Source: Actinomycetota bacterium
GTDB taxonomy: Bacteria; Actinomycetota; Coriobacteriia; Anaerosomatales; Anaerosomataceae
Length of the DNA: 64,000 nucleotides
NCBI GenBank assembly: GCA_004348925.1
Contig: RCMX01000006.1
Coordinates: 412,845 to 476,844, forward strand
Direction: 5' to 3'
How positions within the stretch are numbered: position 1 is the stretch's first letter; each line of letters starts with the position of its first letter. The notes beneath the pieces were generated by a model. That model did not search any database. It had not been told where the DNA came from and saw only the letters and a program-made list of their open reading frames with translations. The position numbers and the translations under genes were made by a program. Shown here piece after piece: positions 56,730 to 64,000 of the stretch.

Positions 56730-57740
56730 CTACGCCGCCGAACGAGCGCCTCTCCGCCTCTTGAGCGCGAAACCGATGAGCCCCGTAAGGCCAAGCGTGA
56801 GCGCGCCGCCGACGATGCCGGACACGCTCGTTCCGGCGTTCGCCCTGGATTCGGGCGCATCCTTGAAGCCGTAGCCGGGGAGGAGCGCCGTCTTCTCCTG
56901 TACGGAGGCCGCCGCGCCGTGTGTGCCGTCGGTCGGCCCCGCCAGCTCTCCGGCGCCGGTCACGTTGCCGATGGACCACTCAAGCCCATCCGGATTCGAC
57001 GACGCGAACCACGAGAGCGCGCCACCCGCCACGATCGTCGCTATCAGCAGTCCGACAAGGATCGGCTTCAAGTCGAGCCCGGCCAGCGGCTTGCGTGCCG
57101 AGACCCGCTCGAGCAGTTCGGGTCGCGCGCCCTTCACGAAGAGCACCACCCCGGCGGTCACAAGGCCCTCGACGATGCCGATCGCAAGATGTATCGGAAG
57201 CATCACGCCGGTGAACGCCGCGAATGGAAGCGCACTGATTCCCGATGCCGTCGTCTCGAATACGACACCCAGCGCCCCGAGGAGGAGTCCGACAACCGCG
57301 GCCGAAATCGCGCCGACCACGAGCTTGTTGCGTGCGGGGTCCCTCCCGACGATCCGTCGGTAGATGAGCGGGTACGCGATGAACGCCGGAAAGAAGCCGA
57401 GATTGAAGACGTTCGCTCCCAGGGCCAGCAGGCCACCGTCTGCGAAGAAGAGCGCCTGCACCCCGAGCACCGAGGCCATCACGAGGAAAGCGGCGTACGG
57501 CCCGAGGAGGATCGCGAGGATCATCCCACCGCCGAGGTGACCGCTCGAACCGGTTCCAGGAATCGAGAAGTTGACCATCTGAGCGGCGAAGATGAATGCG
57601 CCGAGCACGCCCATGAGCGGCACCTTGCTCTGATCCAGGTCCGCTTTGACCTTCTTCGCGCAGTAGACCGCGATCGCACCCGTCACCACAGTCATCGTCC
57701 CACCGACCGCCGGCGATACGAGTGCATCCGCCATGTGCAT
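56730..57740 (-). CDS. cbiM: Cobalt ECF transporter component CbiM (fused to CbiN-like part)
   Basis: A 336-aa membrane protein. The N terminus MHMADALVSP fits the metal-binding start of CbiM/NikM, where the terminal amine and His2 ligate the metal. Six to seven helices follow (residues 1-225). The C-terminal part (about 230-330) has a helix, an outer loop with PDGLEWSIG and a last helix, resembling CbiN. It binds Co(II) (or Ni(II)) for uptake. It is divergent from nikR-cbiQ-cbiO and lies upstream of oraS. Cobalt is favoured by the B12-dependent neighbour genes. Confidence 0.88.
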   Translation of the reverse strand: MHMADALVSPAVGGTMTVVTGAIAVYCAKKVKADLDQSKVPLMGVLGAFIFAAQMVNFSIPGTGSSGHLGGGMILAILLGPYAAFLVMASVLGVQALFFADGGLLALGANVFNLGFFPAFIAYPLIYRRIVGRDPARNKLVVGAISAAVVGLLLGALGVVFETTASGISALPFAAFTGVMLPIHLAIGIVEGLVTAGVVLFVKGARPELLERVSARKPLAGLDLKPILVGLLIATIVAGGALSWFASSNPDGLEWSIGNVTGAGELAGPTDGTHGAAASVQEKTALLPGYGFKDAPESRANAGTSVSGIVGGALTLGLTGLIGFALKRRRGARSAA

Positions 57741-57792
57741 CGTACAAACCCCCTGTGTCTTCGGACGATAGGCGTCCGGTCGTGTTCCGAAC

Positions 57793-57934
57793 GTGCTACG
57801 CCTTCTAGAATCGTGCTACTCTGCCACTAGACCGTAGAGCGCGCAAAACTGCACGTCAAGCCTAGCGTCGCAATTCGCACACAGTGGTCCGGTTGTGTGT
57901 CGCGCGTGCGATTCGGACGCAGCGCGGGTAGCAC
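57793..57934. promoter_or_regulatory. Candidate NikR half-sites between cbiM and nikR
   Basis: GTGCTAC occurs at 57793-57799 and 57813-57819, and its reverse complement GTAGCAC at 57928-57934. The divergent starts of cbiM and nikR flank them. NikR proteins bind spaced inverted half-sites before metal-uptake genes. The spacing differs from the Escherichia coli site, so the assignment is tentative. Confidence 0.4.
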
Positions 57935-57959
57935 GAGTCGAGCACGAAGGAGTCATCGC

Positions 57960-58379
57960 ATGCCAGAGGTCGTCAGATTCGGCATCTCCGCCGACGAGCG
58001 CCTGCTCGAGAGGTTCGACGCGCTCATCGCCGAGAAGGGATACGTGAACCGCTCGGAAGCGGTCCGCGACCTCATCCGCAATGCGCTCGTCGAAGAACAG
58101 TGGAGTATCGGCGACGACGAGGCCGTCGGCACCGTCACCCTCGTGTACGACCACCATTCGAGCGACCTCGGCGACAAGCTCACCGAGCACCAGCACTCGC
58201 ACCATGAGGTCATCGTCTCCACGCTCCACATCCACATGGACGCGCACCACTGCCTCGAGGTCGTGGTGCTTCGCGGTCCCGGTCGCGAGATCAAGCGTAT
58301 CGCCGACGAGCTTATCGGCACCAAAGGTGTGAAGCACGGCAAGTTCGTGGCGAGCACGACCGGCGCGGGCCTCGTCTAG
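57960..58379 (+). CDS. nikR: NikR-type nickel/cobalt-responsive regulator
   Basis: A 139-aa ribbon-helix-helix regulator ([33 protein letters not shown]) with an ACT-like metal domain. The metal residues are conserved: a His in HQHSHHE, His90 and His92 in LHIHMD, and Cys98 in AHHCLE. It should repress uptake genes when metal is plentiful. The ATG has AAGGAG upstream. It is first in an operon with cbiQ and cbiO. Whether it reads nickel or cobalt cannot be told from sequence. Confidence 0.9.
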   Translation: MPEVVRFGISADERLLERFDALIAEKGYVNRSEAVRDLIRNALVEEQWSIGDDEAVGTVTLVYDHHSSDLGDKLTEHQHSHHEVIVSTLHIHMDAHHCLEVVVLRGPGREIKRIADELIGTKGVKHGKFVASTTGAGLV

Positions 58380-58388
58380 CCTCCCGGG

Positions 58389-59201
58389 ATGAGCACACTC
58401 GAGCAGGGACTCTACGAGCTCGGACGCCTCGACCAGGCGGCCGGCGCCGACACGCCGGTGCATCGGCTGGATCCCCGTGCCAAGGTCGTGACGACGCTCG
58501 TGTTCATCGTATGCGTGGTGTCGTTCGGCAGGTACAGCGTGATTCCACTGCTCCCGTTCGCGCTCTTCCCCATCGTGCTCGCGTCCGAAGGGGGCATCAC
58601 GCTTGAACTCATCGGCAAGCGATTGCTCATCGCGGCGCCCTTCGCGGTGTTCGTGGGCATCTTCAACCCGCTCCTCGACCGCGAGATCGTGGCGCGCATC
58701 GCCGGACTCGCCATCTCCGGCGGCTGGGTCTCGTACGCGTCGATACTCGTGCGGTTCGTGCTTACGGTGAGCGCGGCGCTCGTGCTCATCGCCACCACGC
58801 GCTTCAACGACGTCGTGCTCGCGCTGGAACGCCTCGGGATGCCCGAAGTGCTCGCAACGCAGCTGCTGCTCCTCTACCGCTACATCTTCGTGTTGGCCGA
58901 GGAGGCCATGCGCATGACGCGCGCGCGGACGCTGCGCTCGTTCGGCCGTCGCGGCATGGGCATGCGCGTCTACGTGCAGATGCTCGGGCAGCTCCTGCTG
59001 CGCACCTTCGCCCGCGCCGAGCGGATCTATGCCGCGATGCTCGGCCGCGGCTTCGATGGGCACGTGCGCTCGCCTCGGTGCCTGTCGTTCTCGGCGGGTG
59101 ACGCGCTGTTCGTCCTCGGCTGGTCGGCGGCATTCGTAGCGTTCAGGCTGGTCAACGTCCCTCAACTGCTCGGGAGTCTCGTTATGAGGTTGGGATCATG
59201 A
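58389..59201 (+). CDS. cbiQ: Cobalt ECF transporter transmembrane protein CbiQ
   Basis: A 270-aa T-component with four to five helices (LDPRAKVVTTLVFIVCVVSF near the start). The coupling helices contain RARTLRSFGRRG and RAERIYAAMLGRGFDG, the two Arg-rich motifs that touch the ATPase. It joins CbiM to CbiO. It is 9 bases after nikR, and its stop overlaps cbiO. Confidence 0.92.
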   Translation: MSTLEQGLYELGRLDQAAGADTPVHRLDPRAKVVTTLVFIVCVVSFGRYSVIPLLPFALFPIVLASEGGITLELIGKRLLIAAPFAVFVGIFNPLLDREIVARIAGLAISGGWVSYASILVRFVLTVSAALVLIATTRFNDVVLALERLGMPEVLATQLLLLYRYIFVLAEEAMRMTRARTLRSFGRRGMGMRVYVQMLGQLLLRTFARAERIYAAMLGRGFDGHVRSPRCLSFSAGDALFVLGWSAAFVAFRLVNVPQLLGSLVMRLGS

Positions 59202-59974
59202 GTCACCACACGATCGATGTCGAGTCCCTCGCCTTCGATTATCCGGACGGGACGTGCGCGCTTGACGGCGTCTCGTTCCACGTCGGTCACGGGGAGTCGA
59301 TCGCGCTTGTGGGCGCGAACGGCGCGGGGAAGTCGACGCTCTTGATGCACCTGAACGGGCTGCTCTCGCCCACCTCGGGCACCGTGGGGATCGGCGGCAC
59401 GCCGGTGACGAAGGGGACGCTTCCTGATATCCGCAAGACAGTGGGGATGGTATTCCAGGACCCCGACGACCAGCTCTTCATGCCGACGGTGATGGAGGAT
59501 GTGTCGTTCGGGCCCGCAAACCTCGGGCTCCCTGAAGTCGACGTGCTGCGGCGTGCCCACGACGCGCTTGACCGTGTGGGCGCGCTCAAGCTTGCCGACC
59601 GACCGCCGTACCGGCTTTCGGGTGGCGAGAAACGCGCGGTGTCGATCGCGACGGTGCTGGCGATGAACCCGGCGATCCTCGTGATGGACGAGCCGAGCTC
59701 AAACCTCGACCCGCGCGCGCGCCGACGACTCATCGAACTGCTCGGCACGTTCGAGCACACGAAGATCATCGCGACACATGACCTCGATCTGGCGCTCGAC
59801 CTGTGCGAGCGGACGATCGTGCTGCACGAAGGACGCGTCGTCGCCGACGGACCGACGCGCGAGATCTTTACCGACGACGCGCTGCTGGAGGCAAGCGCGC
59901 TCGAGCGCCCGGCGGGCCTGCGGCCGTGTGCGGTATGCGGCAGCGCCGCCGGGAACTCCGACGGCGCTGACTGA
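59198..59974 (+). CDS. cbiO: Cobalt ECF transporter ATPase CbiO
   Basis: A 258-aa ABC ATPase of the ECF type. Walker A GANGAGKST, Q-loop VFQDPDDQLFMPTV, signature LSGGEKRAVSIA, Walker B ILVMDEPSSNLDP, and the switch His in IIATHDLD. It powers CbiMQ uptake. The ATG overlaps the cbiQ stop. A Cys-rich C-terminal tail (CAVCGSAAG) is unusual and may bind metal. Confidence 0.93.
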   Translation: MSHHTIDVESLAFDYPDGTCALDGVSFHVGHGESIALVGANGAGKSTLLMHLNGLLSPTSGTVGIGGTPVTKGTLPDIRKTVGMVFQDPDDQLFMPTVMEDVSFGPANLGLPEVDVLRRAHDALDRVGALKLADRPPYRLSGGEKRAVSIATVLAMNPAILVMDEPSSNLDPRARRRLIELLGTFEHTKIIATHDLDLALDLCERTIVLHEGRVVADGPTREIFTDDALLEASALERPAGLRPCAVCGSAAGNSDGAD

Positions 59975-59999
59975 AAGCCGAGAATGCGCGCTGCGCGGC

Positions 60000-61409
60000 C
60001 TACGTCGCCTTGAGTCCTGCGATCGTCTCCTCGACAGTGGCGGTATCGCTGTTGGTGTCCTCGGCGAGGAACGCGATGTCTGCGTCGGTGGGCACGTAGC
60101 CCTCGGGCGCATGCGAGAGCGCGTTGCGCACGTAGCTGCGGCGCATCTTGGCCAGGTCGAAGTCCTTCGCGCGGATCTGCTCGGGGCGCTCGGGGATGAT
60201 GATGCTCTTGCCCGGAACGTTCTCGGCCGGATCGCCCGCGCGGACCTCCACACCGTTCTCACGTGCGAAGTTGAGCTGCGCCCAGTGGTGCTTGCCGGCG
60301 CCCGTGTACTCGGTCTCCTGCACCACGACGGTGGCATCCCTCGGCAAGTCGCGAGCGAGCGACATTGCAGCCGCCATCGCGGTGTTGCCGGACGGACCGC
60401 GCTCGAGGCCTTCGAGCTTGGCCATCGCCTCCGTGACGTAGAAGACCTCGCCCTGGGAGACGGTGAGGTAGCGGTCCATGTAGCGCAGCGCGCGGGCAGC
60501 GTTACGTGGCACGTCGGCGCGGTCGGGCCACGTCGCGAATGGCACGCCGAAGCCCGTGTGACCGGTCGTGAAGCTCTTGCGGTTGAAGTCCGAGTCGCTG
60601 GCCATATGCAGCCCCGAAAGGTCGACGCTCGCGCTCACGATCTCGGTTGTCGCGCCGGCGCGCTTGAGGCCACGCGCGGTGCCGGTGGTGTTGCCGCCGC
60701 CCGCGTGCGTGACGACCACGTGCGTGGGAGGCGCGCCCGTGACGGCGGTCATCTCCTCGGCAAGCTCGTAGCCGAGCGTCTCGATGCCCGAGACGCCAAA
60801 CGCCGAGTAGAGACTGGCGGCCAGATAGCCGGTCTCGTCAAGGAGTTCGAGCATGTGGCTGAAGAGCTCGGGGCCTACGGTGAGCTGGATGACTTCCGCG
60901 CCGAACGCCTCGCAGATGCGGGACTTCTCGATGATCTCGGGCTGGCCCACGTGCCGGGAATCGAACGCCTCCTGCACGATGATGCAGTTGAGGCCCGCGC
61001 GCGCCGCCTGGCTGGAGACCGCGGCGCCGTAGTTGCCGCTCGTGGCGGCGATGACGCCCGCGTACCCCTTCTCCCTGGCGACATGGATGCTCACGCTCGC
61101 GCGGCGGTCCTTGAAGGATCCGGCCATGTTGGCGGCTTCATCCTTCACAAAGATGCGCGCGCCGTGGCCGGGCTCGCTGTAGGAGCGCACAAGGTCGGTG
61201 AGGTTGCGTAGCTCGAGGAGCGGTGTACGCCCCACGCCGCCGGCGCGCTGAATGGCGGTGATGTCGTCGATGGAGTAGCCATGCGCGGCCATCATGCCCT
61301 CGTAATCGAAGGCGATCGGGCTCTGCTCGAACTGCGAGTAGTCCATGCCGAGCGCCCGCTTCATGATCTCGCCCTTGCGCGCGAGAATCGCCTCGGTCTT
61401 GCCCGCCAT
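60000..61409 (-). CDS. ortB: 2-amino-4-ketopentanoate thiolase beta subunit OrtB
   Basis: A 469-aa PLP enzyme of the threonine synthase-like fold. The PLP lysine is Lys100 in MAGSFKDRRAS, and the phosphate-binding site is ATSGNYGAAVSSQAA. With OrtA it splits 2-amino-4-ketopentanoate with CoA into acetyl-CoA and D-alanine, the last step of the ornithine oxidation pathway. The start at 61409 follows the ortA stop by 1 base. Confidence 0.93.
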   Translation of the reverse strand: MAGKTEAILARKGEIMKRALGMDYSQFEQSPIAFDYEGMMAAHGYSIDDITAIQRAGGVGRTPLLELRNLTDLVRSYSEPGHGARIFVKDEAANMAGSFKDRRASVSIHVAREKGYAGVIAATSGNYGAAVSSQAARAGLNCIIVQEAFDSRHVGQPEIIEKSRICEAFGAEVIQLTVGPELFSHMLELLDETGYLAASLYSAFGVSGIETLGYELAEEMTAVTGAPPTHVVVTHAGGGNTTGTARGLKRAGATTEIVSASVDLSGLHMASDSDFNRKSFTTGHTGFGVPFATWPDRADVPRNAARALRYMDRYLTVSQGEVFYVTEAMAKLEGLERGPSGNTAMAAAMSLARDLPRDATVVVQETEYTGAGKHHWAQLNFARENGVEVRAGDPAENVPGKSIIIPERPEQIRAKDFDLAKMRRSYVRNALSHAPEGYVPTDADIAFLAEDTNSDTATVEETIAGLKAT

Positions 61410-61410
61410 G

Positions 61411-61737
61411 CTACTCACCCGCCTTTGCGCGATACGCGGCCACACGGTCACGCAGGTCGCGCCCCACGTGCGTGAGCTCGGGCGTCGGGCGTCCGAAGGT
61501 GTGCAGGTAGCCGGGGTTCACGTCGGTGAGCGTGCCGGTCACCGCGCGACCGGTCATCGTTTCGACGGCGACCTCGTCGCCCACGGCAGCTGCCGAGCGG
61601 GCAAATCCCTTCACCCACATGCGCAGCGGCTGCGCGGCGGTCTCCTCGGGCAGATTGGTCGAGCGATCGGCGGGCTCGAGCAAGACGCGCTCGACCTCCA
61701 CCCAGTCGCCAGCATTGCAGCGCATGATGTCAGCCAT
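61411..61737 (-). CDS. ortA: 2-amino-4-ketopentanoate thiolase alpha subunit OrtA
   Basis: A 108-aa protein matching OrtA (CNAGDWVEVERVLLEPADRS, TNLPEETAAQPLRMWVKGFA). It has no catalytic lysine and acts with OrtB. Its TAGGAG ribosome-binding site overlaps the ord stop codon 12 bases upstream. It is the middle gene of ord-ortA-ortB. Confidence 0.92.
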   Translation of the reverse strand: MADIMRCNAGDWVEVERVLLEPADRSTNLPEETAAQPLRMWVKGFARSAAAVGDEVAVETMTGRAVTGTLTDVNPGYLHTFGRPTPELTHVGRDLRDRVAAYRAKAGE

Positions 61738-61749
61738 GATGCGAATCTC

Positions 61750-62760
61750 CTAGACGGTCGGGGCCCAGAAGCGGGGGATCGGCAGGTCGACGACGGTCAC
61801 GATCCCGGCAGGCGCCGCGCCGATGAGCGGGATGTAGTTGCCGGTGCTTGCGTACGTTCCCTTGCCGCCCGGGATCTCGGGACCATCGTGGAAGCTGATG
61901 TTCGGCTCTCCGACGATGGTGATGTAGTCGCCGGTCTCCACGCCCTCTAGCTCCGGGTGGATCTGCTGAGGGTGCACGAGCTCGATCTTGAGCACGCCCT
62001 TGCTGTAGGCGCGGGCGATGTGGCGGCAGCCGGCAACGTTGCCGGGAGCAACGTGCACGTGCGGCGTCGAGCGCTCCACGGTGGAAACGATCGGCTCGCG
62101 AGTCTCAACGACCTCGTCGATCTCCCAGCCAAGCGCGTAGGCGATGAGGCCGACCGACTCCTGGAAGCCGATATGCCCCACGATCGAGCCGTCCGCGATA
62201 CCCGCCTCGAACTGCTCGACGGTGGTGCCCACGCCCTGGCTCTCCATGACGGTGGGCCCGAACGGCGAGAGGTCGTTGATGCGCGCGGCTTCGATGCGCT
62301 CGATGTGCAGGCACGCCGAGGAGAGCAGAATCGGCAGCGCGTCGAGCACGAAGCCGGGGTTCACGCCGGTACCAAGCACGCTGACGCCGTGCTCGCGGGC
62401 AAGGGCGTCGATCCGCTCGGCCCATGCGGGGTCGGTCGCCCACGGATACGCGAGCGTCTCGGCGATGCAGATGACGTCGGCCTCGGCCTTTACGGCGGCC
62501 TCGACCTGATCGGTGATCTGATGCAGGTTGCTCGCCGTGAGGATGCACACCACGTCGGGCTTGAGCGCGAGCACTGCGGCCGAGTCAGCGGTCACGGGGA
62601 TCTCGCACTCCCGACCGGTGACCTCGCCAACCGTGCGACCGTGCTTCTCGGGGTGCCGATCGATCACGCCGACGAGTTCGATGTCCTTCGGGCGGTCCAG
62701 GATGTAGCCGAGCAGCCCCTGGCCCATCATGCCGGTACCCCATACAGCGACCTTGATCAT
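61750..62760 (-). CDS. ord: 2,4-diaminopentanoate dehydrogenase
   Basis: A 336-aa NAD(P)-dependent dehydrogenase with Rossmann motif VWGTGMMGQG at the N terminus and the family stretches VGTTVEQFEAG and SIVGHIGFQES. It oxidises and deaminates 2,4-diaminopentanoate to 2-amino-4-ketopentanoate. It is first in the ord-ortA-ortB operon; AAGGAG precedes the ATG. Confidence 0.93.
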   Translation of the reverse strand: MIKVAVWGTGMMGQGLLGYILDRPKDIELVGVIDRHPEKHGRTVGEVTGRECEIPVTADSAAVLALKPDVVCILTASNLHQITDQVEAAVKAEADVICIAETLAYPWATDPAWAERIDALAREHGVSVLGTGVNPGFVLDALPILLSSACLHIERIEAARINDLSPFGPTVMESQGVGTTVEQFEAGIADGSIVGHIGFQESVGLIAYALGWEIDEVVETREPIVSTVERSTPHVHVAPGNVAGCRHIARAYSKGVLKIELVHPQQIHPELEGVETGDYITIVGEPNISFHDGPEIPGGKGTYASTGNYIPLIGAAPAGIVTVVDLPIPRFWAPTV

Positions 62761-62869
62761 GCCGAACTCCTTCTCAAGACATGGCGATACAGAAGCGCAG
62801 GTTTCCTATGCACTACAAGATACCGTGAAGCACCCACCCGGTGCGAGAGCCGATACGCCGAGCGGTTCC

Positions 62870-64000
62870 CTACCCCACGCCACCCGCCAGCACCGCGCGC
62901 GCCGCGACGAGTCCGCTTGCGCTCGCCTGGATGAGGCCGCGCGTCACGCCGGCGCCGTCGCCGATCGCGTAGAGGCCGGCAACCTGGCTCTGCAGGTGCT
63001 CGTCGAGCTCCACGCGCGAGGAGTAGAACTTCACCTCCACGCCGTAGAGCAGCGTGCCGTCCCCGGCGATGCCGGGTGCGAGTTCATCGAGGGCGTCGAT
63101 GAACTCGAGGATGTCAGCGAGGTGGCGGTACGGCAGCACGAAGCTGAGGTCACCCGGAGTCGCTTGCGGCATCGTGGGGACAACGACCGACTCGGCGATG
63201 CGCTTCGCGGTCGAACGCCGGCCAAGGCGAAGGTCGCCGAGGCGTTGCACGATGATGCCTTCGCCGAGCAGATTCGCGAGACCGGCGATGGAGCGGCCGT
63301 AGGTGATCGGCTCGTGGAACGGCTGCGTGAAGCTCTGGCTCACGAGCACGGCGAAGTTGGTGTTCGCGGTCCTCTCCTCGGCGAAGGAGTGGCCGTTCAC
63401 GGTGACGATGTCGCCGTAGCTCTCGGTGGTGACCTCGCCGTACGGGTTCATGCAGAACGTGCGGACCTGGTCGCCGAACTGCTTGGAGTAGTAGATGAGC
63501 TTGGCCTCGTAGAGCTCCCTGGTGAGCGGCTCCATCACCGGTGCCGGGACCTCGACACGCACACCGATGTCGACCGCATTGTTGACGAGCCCGATGCCAA
63601 GCGCGTGCGCCTGCTCGGTGAGCCAGTCGGCGCCGTCGCGTCCCGGCGCTGCGATGACCGCGCGTGCCAGCACCCGGGTGCCGTCGGAGAATTCGATGCC
63701 CTCCACGTGGCCGCTGTCGGCGATGATGCGCGCGACCCCCGAGGAGAGCCGCACGTCCACGCCCTGCTCGGCAAGGTAGTCGTGCATCGCCTGGAGCACG
63801 GCGGGTGAGCGGTCGGTGCCGATGTGGCGGATGCGCATCGGGATGAGGCGCATCTCGGCAAGCGTCGCTTCGCGCGAAAGGCGCGCGGCGGTCTCGGCAT
63901 CCGGCGAGTGCACCTCGGTGGTGGCGCCGAACTCGAGCCAGAGCTTGTCCGCGTCGTCGATCACACGCTCCAGGCTCTCGGTGCCGATGTAGTCGCCCAG
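62870..64000 (-). CDS. FAD-dependent oxidoreductase, partial at window end
   Basis: At least 377 residues are encoded; the 5' part is cut off by the window edge, since the frame continues to base 64000 (reading LGDYIGTESLERVIDDADKL). It belongs to the NAD(P)/FAD-dependent flavoprotein group near YtfP/BaiN-like or FAD-dependent dehydrogenases of anaerobes (AVIAAPGRDGADWL, GLYAIGDGAGVTRGLIQAS at the C terminus is an FAD motif). The N-terminal FAD GxGxxG lies outside. Function unknown. It lies 109 bases upstream of ord. Confidence 0.75.
   Translation of the reverse strand: MGDYIGTESLERVIDDADKLWLEFGATTEVHSPDAETAARLSREATLAEMRLIPMRIRHIGTDRSPAVLQAMHDYLAEQGVDVRLSSGVARIIADSGHVEGIEFSDGTRVLARAVIAAPGRDGADWLTEQAHALGIGLVNNAVDIGVRVEVPAPVMEPLTRELYEAKLIYYSKQFGDQVRTFCMNPYGEVTTESYGDIVTVNGHSFAEERTANTNFAVLVSQSFTQPFHEPITYGRSIAGLANLLGEGIIVQRLGDLRLGRRSTAKRIAESVVVPTMPQATPGDLSFVLPYRHLADILEFIDALDELAPGIAGDGTLLYGVEVKFYSSRVELDEHLQSQVAGLYAIGDGAGVTRGLIQASASGLVAARAVLAGGVG

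Noticed and set aside
57741..57959. Cobalamin riboswitch before cbiM
   Set aside because: No recognisable B12-box was found; the repeated GTGCTAC words fit a protein operator better.

Overview
The window looks like chromosomal DNA of a high-GC, anaerobic, fermentative actinobacterium, most likely class Coriobacteriia. This is an inference from gene content: cell-wall-binding repeat type 2 (CWB2) surface proteins, complete Stickland-type ornithine oxidation genes, cobalt uptake, a multihaem cytochrome c, lipoproteins, and frequent ATGA/GTGA gene overlaps. No rRNA or tRNA was seen that would settle the taxonomy. There is no stretch over 300 bases without a gene.

Region 1 (1-5.4 kb) holds a secreted discoidin-type protein and then the main discovery, a mercury-methylation locus. 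A TetR regulator overlaps hgcA by ATGA. It is followed by hgcB, the AbrB-like hgcC and the arsenite methyltransferase arsM. HgcA carries the corrinoid cap-helix motif NVWCAAGK and five C-terminal membrane helices. HgcB carries CMECGACAKNC and a vicinal C-terminal CysCys. A large inverted repeat sits between tetR and a divergent membrane-protein gene.

Region 2 (5.4-20.7 kb) is housekeeping and regulation: an RsgA GTPase with an extra N-terminal domain, a flavoredoxin, a HerA-like ATPase, a winged-helix regulator with a membrane partner, a GerMN lipoprotein, a LysR regulator, a sensor kinase and a PadR/HAAS/toast-rack operon. It also holds an msrA-msrB pair in which the catalytic codon of msrA is an in-frame TGA followed by a bSECIS-like hairpin, so MsrA is very probably a selenoprotein. 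An ArgZ/TIGR00300-type ornithine cyclodeaminase-like enzyme follows.

Region 3 (20.8-41.4 kb) holds a CWB2 protein, purE, purD, purA, a HemN-like radical SAM enzyme, a seven-gene two-ATPase/two-permease exporter operon ending in tetR, a membrane-anchored GYF_2-subtilase, lgt, recQ and a lipoprotein sugar dehydrogenase.

Region 4 (41.4-64 kb) holds the oxidative ornithine pathway, all on the minus strand but in separated blocks: ord-ortA-ortB, oraS-oraE, a GlmL-type chaperone and orr. A nikR-cbiQ-cbiO / cbiM cobalt-uptake set lies between ortB and oraS, next to the B12-dependent mutase it would serve. The blocks are otherwise separated by a PAS kinase/response-regulator cluster, a HEPN-MNT pair, and two exported-protein genes (a CWB2 protein and a multihaem cytochrome). 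Both of the latter show a -1 frameshift just after the signal peptide. The window ends inside an FAD-dependent oxidoreductase.
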